A stretch of DNA of 64,000 bases from Heliorestis convoluta (GTDB taxonomy: Bacteria > Bacillota > Desulfitobacteriia > Heliobacteriales > Heliobacteriaceae). This document shows, one piece after another, positions 1-9,444 of the stretch; the stretch's first letter is position 1, and every line of letters begins with the position of its first letter. The notes under the pieces were generated by a model that was given only the letters and a program-made list of their open reading frames with translations, was not told the origin of the DNA and did not search any database. The stretch covers positions 2,089,501 to 2,153,500 of the forward strand of contig NZ_CP045875.1 of assembly GCF_009649955.1 (NCBI RefSeq). The letters are read 5' to 3'. A program made the translations under genes and the position numbers.

Positions 1-765
1 CCTTCTACTTTTGTTCCACCTTCCGGCGGAGATGCTATGGTTAGCGTGCCCCCAATACGAGATGCTCGTTCTATCATCGAGGCAATCCCAAAACCACCTT
101 TATTTAAAGTGCTTATCCCAATTCCGTTGTCATGGATAGACAAGTGCATGCCTTGAGCCTTATAAATAAGCATAATCTGGACTTTGGTGGAGCGAGCGTG
201 ACGAATCGCATTGGTAAGGGATTCATTGATAATAAGCAATAGATCTTCTTTTAACTGTGTTGCCAGTTCTTCCGGTTCTTCACCTTGAATAGAAAAATCG
301 ATTAGAAGAGAAGAGGCTCGACGAAGAAAATGAAGGCGCTCTTGTATCACGTCTGATAAAAGTCCTTTTTCAATTCGAAGAGGTCGGAGATCGTGAACAT
401 AGAGACGAATTTCTAGGATGATCGAATTAAGGTGAGTCATAACACGATCTAGATTTTCCTGTACCTCTGTTTCTTTATTTTTTTCTTTTACTAGAAAGCG
501 AGTATTCTCCAATTCCAGACCAATTCCATAAAGATTTTGAATCACACCATCGTGAAGGTTCTGGGAAATTCGCTCTCGTTCTGCCGAAAGGGTTTGCTGT
601 ACCATGAACAAGACCAAACAAACCAAGCCAGACCATAGGTCCAGCCAAAGTAAGGCGACTAAATCGCAGTCGTAAAGCAAAAATAATTAAGCCCATGGAG
701 AAAAAAGACAGGCCATAGACGAAATAGACAAGAATGACTGTTAGCAATGGAAAGATATCGTGCAT
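1..765 (-). pseudogene. Sensor histidine kinase (HisKA_3/NarL type), broken and cut by the window edge
   Basis: The gene runs leftwards off the window. The downstream frame (about 605 to 1) encodes a dimerisation helix with the phospho-acceptor motif ERERISQNLHDGVIQNLYG and an HATPase domain ending GGFGIASMIERA...GGTLTIASPPEGG, as in DesK/NarX-type kinases. The upstream frame starts at ATG 765 with an AAGGAG site and encodes a hydrophobic N-terminus (YFVYGLSFFSMGL...WLGLFGLVHG) like that of membrane kinases that normally continue through a longer sensor region. The two parts meet out of frame near 600-606, where the sensor middle appears to be missing. I read this as an out-of-frame internal deletion. 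A functional short kinase from ATG 605 is possible, but no ribosome site precedes it. Confidence 0.7.
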
Positions 766-864
766 ACAGAAGGCTCCTTCGTTACACTTAATCATAGCAT
801 GTCCACGATAGAAGCAATTCTGTACGATTCTTTTCTGGACAAATCTACCTGCCTATGCTAACCT

Positions 865-1278
865 CTATGACTGCAAGCCTTCTACTTGCACGACGACGCG
901 ACGATGTCTTGGGCCGTCAAACTCAGCTAGATAAAGACTTTGCCAAGTACCTAGGAGTAACTTTCCTCGATGAATAAGCAAAGTTTCAGAAGCACCCGTT
1001 AAGGTCGTCATCATATGAGCATCAGAATTGCCTTCACCATGGCGATAGCCCTTTTGATATGGAACAAGGCGTTGGAAAATGGTCTCTAGATCATGGACGA
1101 CATCGGGATCAGCATTTTCATTGATCGTGACAGCTGCTGTTGTATGAGGAACAAAAACGACAACTTTGCCTTGACCGATGCCACTTTCTCGAACAATGGC
1201 AGAGACCTCTGCTGTAATATCGGTAAAACAGAGACGCTTTGACGTTTTGACTTGAAATTCTCGAAGATGGTATAGCAA
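865..1278 (-). CDS. YjbQ/UPF0047 family protein (secondary thiamine-phosphate synthase fold)
   Basis: A 137-residue protein of the YjbQ family. Family motifs are present: HTTAAVTINE (residues 45-54), NSDAH (84-88), GTWQ (110-113) and FDGPR (120-124). Some members show weak thiamine-phosphate synthase activity; the physiological role is generally unclear. The start is TTG 1278, placed 8 nt after a strong AGGAGG. It is a single gene between a broken kinase and a divergent HAD gene. A second, more divergent paralogue lies at 59446-59862. Confidence 0.93.
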   Translation of the reverse strand: MLYHLREFQVKTSKRLCFTDITAEVSAIVRESGIGQGKVVVFVPHTTAAVTINENADPDVVHDLETIFQRLVPYQKGYRHGEGNSDAHMMTTLTGASETLLIHRGKLLLGTWQSLYLAEFDGPRHRRVVVQVEGLQS

Positions 1279-1408
1279 GATAAAGTCCTCCTATATATAC
1301 TACTTATATCGCTATTGTACCAGCCTTCGAAGAGTCTGTGAATGATTGACTCAAGGGCGAAAAGAGCCTCGCCATTCCTAGTGATATCTATTTTTGAGGA
1401 GGTAAAAA

Positions 1409-1957
1409 ATGATCATTGGTGTTGACATTTGCAATACCATTGCTAGAGTAAATGAAGCTCTGGCCCTCCACTTCCTTGGTACTTATACGATACCAGAATC
1501 TTTACAAAAGCAAAGGCGCTGGGATCTTCCAGGCTTGACCCCTGACTTTTTTCGTTCTCCAACTGGAATGATCTTTTTAAGTCAGGTGCAACCTTACAAT
1601 GGCGCTGCCGAAGTATTGAGCAGCTTTGTTCGTAGCGGCCATAAAGTCATCTATATTACAGCAAGACCGCAAGAAACAGAACTAGTTACGCGGCGTTGGT
1701 TAAAAGAACATCACTTTCCTTGCGACGAAGTAATTCATAGCGAAGAAAAAGGCCTTGTCTGTATCGAAAAAGAGGTCGACGTTATGATCGAAGATGATCC
1801 CTTCTATGCCCAACAGATTAAAGAAGCAGGTGTCTCGCTTTTTCTTGTAAAGCAACGATATAACGCTACTTTTCCAGCACCCAAAATGGACTGGAAAATG
1901 GCTAGGCTGATATTACCAAAAGCGGTAGGAAAAAATATAAAAAGCGAAAGGAACTAA
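1409..1957 (+). CDS. HAD-superfamily 5'-nucleotidase-like hydrolase (NT5C/YqfW type)
   Basis: A 182-residue cytosolic protein. It opens with the HAD motif I variant IIGVDICNTIA (the nucleophile Asp and the second Asp are replaced or shifted: VDICN). A YITARPQE motif II follows near residue 80, and a C-terminal MIEDDPFYAQQI motif IV. This pattern fits the putative 5'(3')-deoxyribonucleotidase family. The start ATG follows GAGGAGG. It lies 2 nt upstream of a thioesterase gene, so the two are probably co-transcribed. The substrate cannot be read from sequence. Confidence 0.8.
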   Translation: MIIGVDICNTIARVNEALALHFLGTYTIPESLQKQRRWDLPGLTPDFFRSPTGMIFLSQVQPYNGAAEVLSSFVRSGHKVIYITARPQETELVTRRWLKEHHFPCDEVIHSEEKGLVCIEKEVDVMIEDDPFYAQQIKEAGVSLFLVKQRYNATFPAPKMDWKMARLILPKAVGKNIKSERN

Positions 1958-1959
1958 GA

Positions 1960-2364
1960 ATGGATATCAAAGACTATCATTATCAACTAGATTTTCAAGT
2001 ACGAGACTATGAATGTGACTTACAAGGCATTGTGAACAACGCCGTTTATTTAAACTATCTAGAACATGCACGCCATGAATTCATGTATGAAAAAGGTATC
2101 GACTTTGCTGCTTTACATAAAGAAGGCAAAGATTTGGTCGTCGTGCGCATGGAAATCGACTATAAATATTCCCTTACCAGTCGAGATCGTTTTGTTGTAC
2201 GACTCAAGGTAGATCAAGAAAGCCGATTGAAGCTGGCCTTTTTTCAAGAAATATATCGTGTGCCCGATCAGAAACTGATCCTTCAAGCAAAAGTCGTCGG
2301 TGTATGTCTACATAAAGGCAAGCCCGTCGCCGTTCCAGAGATCATTCAAGCACTAAAATCTTGA
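1960..2364 (+). CDS. Acyl-CoA thioesterase, 4HBT/YbgC-type hotdog fold
   Basis: A 134-residue single hotdog domain. The active-site segment reads VRDYECDLQGIVNNAVYLNYLEHAR. The catalytic Asp of many YbgC enzymes lies in the D(x)(Q/Y)GIVNN context, and it is present here. The length is typical for the family. It starts 2 nt after the HAD gene stop, in a probable two-gene operon. Acyl-CoA hydrolysis is inferred from family; chain-length preference is unknown. Confidence 0.9.
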   Translation: MDIKDYHYQLDFQVRDYECDLQGIVNNAVYLNYLEHARHEFMYEKGIDFAALHKEGKDLVVVRMEIDYKYSLTSRDRFVVRLKVDQESRLKLAFFQEIYRVPDQKLILQAKVVGVCLHKGKPVAVPEIIQALKS

Positions 2365-2401
2365 GGAAGGCTATATTATTTTCATAATATCACCGACGAT
2401 T

Positions 2402-2410
2402 TTCGACAAA
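2402..2410 (-). promoter_or_regulatory. Candidate Spo0A box upstream of the receiver gene
   Basis: On the minus strand the sequence reads TTTGTCGAA, identical to the core 0A-box consensus (TTTGTCRAA). It lies 65 bp upstream of the GTG of the single-domain response regulator and just upstream of a TATAAT at 2430-2435. A nine-base match can arise by chance; similar matches occur in insertion-sequence DNA elsewhere in this window. Confidence 0.3.
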
Positions 2411-2475
2411 TTCTTTTATTCGATATAGGTATAATAAAGTAACTTCCTATTACTAGATTGAGATAAAAGAATAAG

Positions 2476-2919
2476 GTGGCGAAAAACAGAGTGAGCAACG
2501 TTCATACAGAGATACTTCCAGAATTACAAGATGAAAAAGCCATCGAGAAAATCTCTATATATTACCACGCTTTATTGGTTGAAGATAATTTTTTTACAGC
2601 ACATCTTACAGAAAAGCTATTGCGTAAATTAGGTCTATTCGTGACAATTGCTAGTAACGGAGTAGAAGCCATAGAAGCGGTCTATGAAAAGGAATTTCAT
2701 ATTATATTTATGGATTATCACATGCCAGTTATGAATGGAGTAGAAGCAACAAAAGCGATTAAAGCATTAAATCATTGCAAAAGCCAATACATACCCATTG
2801 TGGCTTTAACAGCTGTTTTGGAAAGAGAGGAATTCTTTCAAGCTGGCGTAGATGATTACTTGTGTAAACCGGCTAAGCTTGCAGATATTAGAACGATTCT
2901 GGAACGTTGGCTTAGATAA
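2476..2919 (+). CDS. Single-domain response regulator (receiver only)
   Basis: A 147-residue protein: about 30 unannotated residues followed by a CheY-like receiver. Acidic pocket residues sit in LLVEDN. The phospho-acceptor Asp is in IIFMDYHMPVMNG, with conserved Thr/Ala in VALTA and Lys in YLCKPAK. There is no output domain, so it probably works as a phosphorelay intermediate or diguanylate/Spo0F-like carrier for one of the many hybrid kinases nearby. The receiver is most like those attached to hybrid kinases. The start is GTG 2476 (alternative GTG 2491). Confidence 0.85.
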   Translation: MAKNRVSNVHTEILPELQDEKAIEKISIYYHALLVEDNFFTAHLTEKLLRKLGLFVTIASNGVEAIEAVYEKEFHIIFMDYHMPVMNGVEATKAIKALNHCKSQYIPIVALTAVLEREEFFQAGVDDYLCKPAKLADIRTILERWLR

Positions 2920-2953
2920 TCGATTCACTCAAAGTTATGAAAAAACTAAAACC

Positions 2954-2982
2954 TTGACAGAAAACTTGAAATTTGATAAATA
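2954..2982 (+). promoter_or_regulatory. Probable sigma-A promoter of htpG
   Basis: A perfect -35 TTGACA (2954-2959) is separated by 17 nt from TAAATA (2977-2982). It sits about 100 bp upstream of the htpG start, in an otherwise empty intergenic region. Confidence 0.55.
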
Positions 2983-2985
2983 ATG

Positions 2986-3025
2986 AATAGCTCTCGAACC
3001 CTCTCGGTCAAGTGTTAGAGCTATT
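2986..3025 (+). promoter_or_regulatory. Inverted repeat in the htpG leader
   Basis: AATAGCTCT (2986-2994) and AGAGCTATT (3017-3025) form a perfect 9-bp inverted repeat with a 22-nt spacer, directly after the predicted -10 and about 60 bp before htpG. It is not CIRCE (TTAGCACTC-N9-GAGTGCTAA), although the arm length is the same. It could be an operator or an untranslated-leader hairpin. Confidence 0.45.
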
Positions 3026-3084
3026 ATCGTAACCCAAGAAGGTATTGTTCCGTTGGTCAGAACAGGAGAAGGAGGCACTTTACT

Positions 3085-4965
3085 TTGACAGTAAAACAAT
3101 TTCAAGCTGAATCGAAACGATTGCTCGACTTAATGGTGAACTCTATTTATACCCACAAAGAAATCTTCTTGAGAGAACTTATCTCCAATGCCAGCGATGC
3201 AATCGACAAAATTTATTATAAAGCCTTAACAGACGAGTCCATTGATTTTATCAAGGACAACTATTATATTAAATTACAGATTGACAAAGAGAATAGACTG
3301 TTGACCATTTCCGATACAGGCATTGGCATGACCAAAGAAGAAATGGAAGAAAATCTAGGTGTTATTGCCAAAAGTGGATCTTTTGCATTTAAGAGCGAAC
3401 ATGAAATCAAAGATGGCTTTGACATTATCGGGCAGTTTGGCGTAGGCTTTTACTCTTCCTTTATGGTATCAGACATTGTCACAGTCATTAGCAAAGCCTT
3501 TGGAAGCGAAGAAGCTTACAAATGGGAATCAAAAGGTGCAGAAGGTTATACCATCGAAGCGTGTACGAAAGAGACAGTAGGCACCGATATTATTCTCAAG
3601 ATCAAAGAGAGCAGCGACGATGAGAATTATGACGAATACCTAGAAGAATATCGAATTAAATCGATCATTAAGAAATACTCTGACTTTATAAGATATCCAA
3701 TCAAAATGGATATCACCAAGACCAAGCCAAGAGAAGGTACTGAAACAGAGTTTGAAGAATACAAAGAAGAAGAAATCGTCAACAGCCAGGTGCCGATCTG
3801 GAAAAAGAATAAAAGCGAACTAACGCAGGAAGATTATGAAAACTTCTATGCAGAAAAACACTATGGCTTTGATAAACCCATCAAATACATCCACATTAGC
3901 GCAGAAGGCACGATCAGTTATAAAGCCATTTTATTTATCCCGGAAAATATGCCCTATGACTTCTATACAAAAGACTATGAAAAAGGCTTAGAGCTCTACT
4001 CCAACGGCGTACTGATCATGAGCAAATGCGGAGACCTCCTCCCAGATTACTTTAGTTTTGTCAAAGGTATGGTAGATTCAGAAGACTTGTCTCTCAACAT
4101 TTCCAGAGAGATGCTGCAACAAGATAGGCAGTTAAAGCTTATCGCGAAAAATATTAAGACAAAAATCAAAAACGAATTAGAAGAGCTGTTGAAAAACAAC
4201 AGAGATGGCTACGAAAAGTTTTATCAATCTTTCGGTAGACAATTGAAATATGGCATCTACAGTGATTTTGGAGCTAACAAAGAAGTATTAGAAGATCTAT
4301 TGATGTTCTATTCCTCCCAAGAGAAAAAATTGACGACTCTCAGTGAGTATGTTTCCCGTATGCCAGAAGACCAAAAGTACATTTACTACGGCGCTGGCGA
4401 ATCGATTGAGCGGATAGAAAAATTACCCCAGACTGAGGTAGTGACCGATAAAGGCTATGAGATTCTTTACTTTACCGATGATGTGGACGAGTTTGCCATT
4501 CGAATGCTAAGAACTTATAAAGAGAAAGAATTTAAGTCTATATCGAGTGGTGATCTCGGCATTGATGAAGATGATAAGAATCAATCTTCTCAAGTCAATG
4601 AGCAAGAGCACCAAGAACTTTTTGAAGAGATAACGAATATTTTAGCTGGTAAAGTCAAGATTGTTAGAGCCTCTAAAAGGCTCAAGAATCATCCTGTATG
4701 CTTGGCCAATGACGGAGACCTAAGCATAGAGATGGAGAAAATCTTAAGGGCTATGCCAAATCATGAAAATATAAAAGCCGATAAAATCTTAGAAATCAAT
4801 ATCAACCATAGAGTCTTTCAATCCTTGAAAGAAGCAAGCCAAAGCGATAAAGAAAAACTACGATTATACACTGAACTATTGTACAACCAGGCTTTGCTTA
4901 TTGAAGGATTGTCAGTTCAAGATCCCGTAGAGTTTTCTAATAACATTTGCAAAATTATGGTCTAA
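3085..4965 (+). CDS. htpG: Chaperone protein HtpG (Hsp90 family)
   Basis: A 626-residue cytosolic, ATP-dependent homodimeric chaperone. The N-terminal GHKL ATPase motifs are intact: [12 protein letters not shown] (catalytic Glu31, Asn35), DTGIGM (Asp77) and [11 protein letters not shown] (116-126). The middle and C-terminal domains are of normal length, with NISREMLQQ in the middle domain. The start is TTG 3085 after AAGGAGG. Transcription probably runs from the promoter at 2954 and ends at the strong hairpin at 4964. Confidence 0.97.
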   Translation: MTVKQFQAESKRLLDLMVNSIYTHKEIFLRELISNASDAIDKIYYKALTDESIDFIKDNYYIKLQIDKENRLLTISDTGIGMTKEEMEENLGVIAKSGSFAFKSEHEIKDGFDIIGQFGVGFYSSFMVSDIVTVISKAFGSEEAYKWESKGAEGYTIEACTKETVGTDIILKIKESSDDENYDEYLEEYRIKSIIKKYSDFIRYPIKMDITKTKPREGTETEFEEYKEEEIVNSQVPIWKKNKSELTQEDYENFYAEKHYGFDKPIKYIHISAEGTISYKAILFIPENMPYDFYTKDYEKGLELYSNGVLIMSKCGDLLPDYFSFVKGMVDSEDLSLNISREMLQQDRQLKLIAKNIKTKIKNELEELLKNNRDGYEKFYQSFGRQLKYGIYSDFGANKEVLEDLLMFYSSQEKKLTTLSEYVSRMPEDQKYIYYGAGESIERIEKLPQTEVVTDKGYEILYFTDDVDEFAIRMLRTYKEKEFKSISSGDLGIDEDDKNQSSQVNEQEHQELFEEITNILAGKVKIVRASKRLKNHPVCLANDGDLSIEMEKILRAMPNHENIKADKILEININHRVFQSLKEASQSDKEKLRLYTELLYNQALLIEGLSVQDPVEFSNNICKIMV

Positions 4966-5011
4966 GCAAAAGCCACTTTCAAGGGCACGTCCTTGAAAGT
5001 GGCTTTTGCTT
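4964..5011. terminator. Bidirectional terminator between htpG and the convergent kinase
   Basis: A perfect 21-bp stem (arms 4964-4984 and 4991-5011, loop GCACGT) overlaps the htpG stop codon. T-rich sequence follows on both strands, so it serves both convergent genes. Confidence 0.9.
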
Positions 5012-5026
5012 GATTTTCTTTTGGCA

Positions 5027-8000
5027 CTAGTGCTTGGGAACTTTATGATTGTAACTGCCTATGGTTCTACGGATATCGCTAATCACTTCATCTAGGTTCT
5101 TATAATCTTCATGGTGAAGAGCTTTTTCAGCTCTTTTTACCTTATCAACAAGTGTTTTCAGTCTTAAATTGGCAGATAAGCCTTTGATTTGGTGAAGGTG
5201 AGCGGCTATCTCTTTTTTACTTCTAGTACCATGATACTTTCTTAGAGAATCTATAAGTTCTTCAAGCATAGCAAGACCATGGCGCATAATATGATCTGCT
5301 TCTTCTAGATCAAGACCTGTTCCGACTATCAGCTTATCTAATAAGTTGCCCCAGTTATCACAATGGGGCAAAGAATTTCCTGGTGCGTATTTATGAATCA
5401 TCGCCATGACTTTGTTGAGGGTTACTGGTTTTGAAAGATAGTCGTCCATTCCAGCTTCATAACAAGCTAGGGCGTCTCCTTTCATTGCATTGGCTGTTAA
5501 AGCAATAATGATTTTTTTCTTCGAATGTTTTTCCTCTTTTCGTATCTGTCGTGTCGCTTCATAACCGTCCATAACAGGCATCTGACAATCCATGAAGACA
5601 ATATCATAATCTTTCTCGATACATGCTTTTACAGCTTCTAATCCGTTATTGACTACATCACAATGAAAACCTTTTTTCTGAAGCAACTTAACAAAAAAAG
5701 CCTGGTTAATGACATTGTCTTCAACAAGCAAAACCAAAGGGGTTTTATTGAGAAAAGCTACTTCTTCCTTTGATGTAACAACAACCTCTTCGGAAGCGAC
5801 GCCCTTTGCAAGCCAGACAGTAAAGGTAAAGGTAGAGCCTTGGCCAAAGACAGTATCTACTTCCATCGTTCCGTTCATGAGCTCAATGATACTCTTACTA
5901 ATCGGAAGGCCAAGGCCAGTACCGCCGTATTTTCGTGTTAAGGAAGCATCGGCTTGCATAAAAGGCTCAAAAATCATAGGCACTGTTTCAGGCTTCATAC
6001 CGATGCCTGTGTCTATAACCCTACATGATAACTGGACCTTCTTTTCTTTCCATTCTTGTACAGTCACGTTAATCTCAACAGAGCCCTTTTCGGTAAACTT
6101 CACTGCGTTGTTCACTAAATTAATCAACACCTGACGCAATCGTAAAGCGTCACCGATCACCCACTGCGGTACAGCAGGGTCCAGTCGTAGCTGCAAATCA
6201 AGTTTTTTCTCTTTCGCTTTTTGTAGAAAGGGAACAATAGCAGCAGTAATCGTTTTATGAAGGTCAAAACTGTATTCTTCTAAAATTAATTTTCCCGATT
6301 CAACTTTGGATAAATCCAAAATATCATCAATAAGAGCCAACAAGGTTTCTGCAGATGTATAAATTTTTTCTACAAAGTTAGATTGTTCCTGAGTAAGTTC
6401 TGTTTCTTGTAACAACTGTAAAAAGCCAAAGAGTCCATTCATAGGCGTTCGTATCTCATGGCTCATATTCGCAAGAAAGCGACTTTTGGCAATATTGGCG
6501 GCTTGAGACTGTTCCATGGCCAGGCGCAACCTATTTTCCGCTTTTTTGCGATCGGTAATGTCAGTATGAGAACCCGCCATTCTATAAGGGATTCCTTTTT
6601 TATCGCGGAGAGCTTCTCCTCGAGCTAAAATCCAACGGTAAGAACCGTCTTTATGTCGAAATCGAAACTCCATCTCATAATGGGTAAGAGTTCCGCTAAG
6701 ATATTGATTGACATAATCTTGAACCAACAATCTGTCATCCGGATGAATTCGCTCTTCAAATGAAGAAAAATGATTGGGTAACTCATAATCGTCATAGCCG
6801 ATTATCTGTTTCCACTTTGGAGAAAGAAAAAGACTGTTATCTCGCAAGTCCCAATCCCAGATGCCATCTTGGGAACCATTCACCGCTAACATAAATTGTT
6901 CGCGACTTCTTTTTAATTCTACTTCTGTTTTATGACGAGTGATTAACAATCCTACTTGACGACCAAAAACTTCAAGGAGGCTTTCTTGGTGGAATGTTTT
7001 ACCAGGTTTTAGAAATAAAAGAAAATTTCCTAAAATAGCACTTTCTTTTTGGATTTTCATAACCACAATGGAGTTTAATTGAAGAAATTGTTCAAGTTGC
7101 TGTAAGATAGAGTTAGAAGAAAATCCTTCTAACAAGTCCCTAAGGGAGGAATAATAGGATACCATAGCGCAACTTTTGCTTGAGCAAAACTGTTCAGATT
7201 GCCATTGCTTTCCGGTGAGAGTACCTATAGATGCCCCTTTTTGTAACAAATCGGGATGACCGGAGACAGCCATGGTGGTAAACTTTTCGCCAGTATTGTT
7301 ATACTCATTGAAGATAACCAGCTGAGCGTCCGTAAGACATAGTAATTGATCGGTAATTTTTTTATAGTTTAGCTCTTCTCCTGACATCTGCATCATATCT
7401 TCTGAAAAAGCCACAATCTTTTCAAGGATGTTTTTTTCTTCGATTTTATCGGTAACATCTCTAGCAGCTGCATAGATCAAATTGTCTTGGGGATTGGATC
7501 GCCATTCGAGATAACGATAGGCACCATCTTTACTACGATAACGATTTACAAAATTTACAACTTGTTTTTGCGCACGAAGCTTTGCGGTAGCAGCTATCGT
7601 CTTATCGATATCATCAGGATGAATAAAATCAAAAATATATTGATTTTCTAACTCTTCAATTGAATAGCCCAATACATCTTCCCAGGCTTTATTCAGCTTA
7701 AGAAAGCGTCCTTCCGAACTGGTAATACATAACAAATCCAAATTAACGGAGAAAAAATTCTCGAAGACCGAAAGCTCTTGTATTTCTTTTGAGATATCGG
7801 TAAAACGGGTTACAAAATGATTTTTTTCCATTGAATAGGCACTTACTCGATACCAACGTTTTGAATAGGGGAAATAGTGCTGTAAATCTTTATGACCCCC
7901 GTGAATTGCAATTTCTCCAAATATAGCAACCCAATCATGGATATCTTCTCGAATGTTTGGATAAATTTCTAAAGCTCTTTTTCCTACAATTTTTTCTCGT

Positions 8001-8145
8001 TGAAGACCTATTAGCTTTTCAAAAGCAGGATTTATATCAAGACATTCAAAATCATAGGCTCGCCATTTTCATTACATATAATCCTGTAGTAGGCATATCC
8101 CACAGGAGATTTTTCCAGAATAGACTTGTAGAAAGGCTCATTCAT
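5027..8145 (-). pseudogene. Hybrid sensor histidine kinase PAS-PAS-GAF-PAS-HisKA-HATPase-REC-HPt, with a frame break in the first PAS
   Basis: The main reading frame (7831 to 5027, 934 aa) holds a PAS (about 20-130), a GAF-like region (135-300), a second PAS (310-430), HisKA with His458 in NMSHEIRTPMNG, an HATPase (LVNNAVKF, DTGIGM, GGTGLGLPIS), a receiver (FMDCQMPVMDG) and a C-terminal HPt (HLHQIKGLSANL). Upstream, from ATG 8145 after GGGAG, a further PAS is encoded. It begins EPFYKSILEKSPVGYAYYRI and continues, one base out of frame near 8055-8062, through FECLDINPAFEKLIG to join the main frame without a stop. Adding one base restores a full-length protein of about 1040 aa. A single-base deletion or a sequencing error explains this better than a start at 7831, which would begin inside the PAS. 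Confidence 0.85.
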
Positions 8146-8316
8146 AGGAGTCCACTCCCTATTTTAATAAAAATCTAAAATAGCCGTAGTTGTTGATCTA
8201 CCACAAGCAAGCCCTTATGCAGAATCTTGTTAAAAATAGCTTTATGATTTAAGATATTATTTTAATTACAAAGTAGCTTATTTCCTGTTGTGAAATAGTG
8301 AATAGATATAGAGAAA

Positions 8317-8355
8317 AAGACCAGATACACCTGGAAGACAAGGGTATCTGGCTTT
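8317..8355 (-). terminator. Terminator of the zinc-ribbon gene
   Basis: CCAGATAC (8321-8328) pairs with GTATCTGG (8344-8351), extended by AAAG/CTTT with a bulge. On the minus strand the hairpin is followed by TCTTTTTCTC, as expected for the gene ending at 8372. Confidence 0.7.
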
Positions 8356-8371
8356 AAAAAAGGCAAATATA

Positions 8372-8734
8372 TTAGCTCACGGGCCACGTATACTTACAGT
8401 CTGCACAATGATTGGCTGCTTTGCCACGCAATATCTTTACCGCAATCGCCCAGGGGAGCAAGACGCCGAAGAAAAGGTAAGGATATATAATAGCAAAAAG
8501 CAAAAAGATTATTGTACCGATAGCAAAAACAAAAAAAGACATAAACTTTTTGCTTACTTCTTTTACGCTTGAACTGCTACACCTAGGGCAGGTTAGAGCA
8601 CCCTTGGGTCTGGAGTCTTGTTTGTCCTTTTCAATGCTTTGATTTTTTTCGAGCGAAAGGCCAGAACCGTTCGCTTTTTCCGTTCTTTTCTCTTCCTTTT
8701 TACCCGTACTTCTCTTTTTTCTAGACAATGTCAC
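8372..8734 (-). CDS. Membrane protein with a split zinc ribbon
   Basis: A cytosolic basic/acidic low-complexity N-terminus (about residues 1-45) precedes a CPRC knuckle, a long hydrophobic segment (FFVFAIGTIIFLLFAIIYPY plus a second stretch) and a C-terminal CADCKY knuckle. The two Cys pairs could form one zinc ribbon around a membrane hairpin, a layout seen in small LITAF-like or zinc-ribbon membrane proteins. The start GTG 8734 is favoured by GAAGGAG 5 nt upstream; an upstream ATG at 8890 would add 52 residues without a clear ribosome site. The function is unknown. Confidence 0.65.
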   Translation of the reverse strand: MTLSRKKRSTGKKEEKRTEKANGSGLSLEKNQSIEKDKQDSRPKGALTCPRCSSSSVKEVSKKFMSFFVFAIGTIIFLLFAIIYPYLFFGVLLPWAIAVKILRGKAANHCADCKYTWPVS

Positions 8735-8954
8735 AACAGCTCCTTCGTATGAGATAGCACTTTCTAGACGAACCTTTAGAACAAAAGTTAATACAATATA
8801 TTTTTCGACAATAACCATTTTAACTCCTGCAAAAAGTGAAAAAGGAGAAACTCTATTTGTGCTATCTGAAAGGATAGTCCGTAAAGACATCGAAAGTACA
8901 GATAGAGAAAAAATAGAAGGAACTAAGAGATTATGAAAGGTGGAGCAAGATTAC

Positions 8955-9443
8955 ATGGAAAAAAACACCAAAAGAATGACCGACTCTTATACAGTCATGA
9001 CTGACCTTGTTTTTCCCAACGATATGAACCATCATCATACCATTTTCGGTGGAAAAGTCATGGCTTATATTGATCGTATTGCAGCCATCTCGGCCATGCG
9101 CCATTGCCACAAAGATGTAGTAACAGCATCAACAGACAGCGTTGATTTCCTCGGGCCTGTAAAAGAAGGAGAGATACTCGTTCTTAATGCCTTTGTATCC
9201 TTTACAAGGCGCACGTCTATGGAAGTCTGTGTTCATGTCTATAGCGAAAATCCAAAGTCAGGGGAGAGGAAGCTAACAACAACAGCCTACCTTACTTTTG
9301 TGGCCGTCGATGATGAAGGACGTCCAACAGAAGTGCCTGTTGTTATACCAGAAACAGAAGAAGAAAAAGCAATCTACTGTGGAGGCGAAGCACGCTGTCG
9401 TGCCCGTATGGCCAGACGGCAAAAATTCAAAGAGAAAGTATGA
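8955..9443 (+). CDS. Acyl-CoA hydrolase, YkhA/BFIT-type hotdog thioesterase
   Basis: A 162-residue acyl-CoA thioesterase. The family signature PNDMNHHHTIFGGKVMAYID is near the N-terminus, followed by STDSVDFLGPVKEGE and a charged C-terminal tail. The length fits single-hotdog members such as B. subtilis YkhA. ATG 8955 sits about 10 nt after AAGGTGG; GTG 8940 is an alternative start. It is convergent with the recombinase gene, and the two stop codons are one base apart. Confidence 0.92.
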   Translation: MEKNTKRMTDSYTVMTDLVFPNDMNHHHTIFGGKVMAYIDRIAAISAMRHCHKDVVTASTDSVDFLGPVKEGEILVLNAFVSFTRRTSMEVCVHVYSENPKSGERKLTTTAYLTFVAVDDEGRPTEVPVVIPETEEEKAIYCGGEARCRARMARRQKFKEKV

Positions 9444-9444
9444 T

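Noticed and set aside
2986-3025. CIRCE operator before htpG
   Set aside because: Arm length fits but the arms are AATAGCTCT/AGAGCTATT with a 22-nt spacer, not TTAGCACTC-N9-GAGTGCTAA.
5709-6134. 141-codon plus-strand ORF opposite the hybrid kinase
   Set aside because: It lies entirely antisense to conserved HATPase and receiver coding sequence and has no family features.
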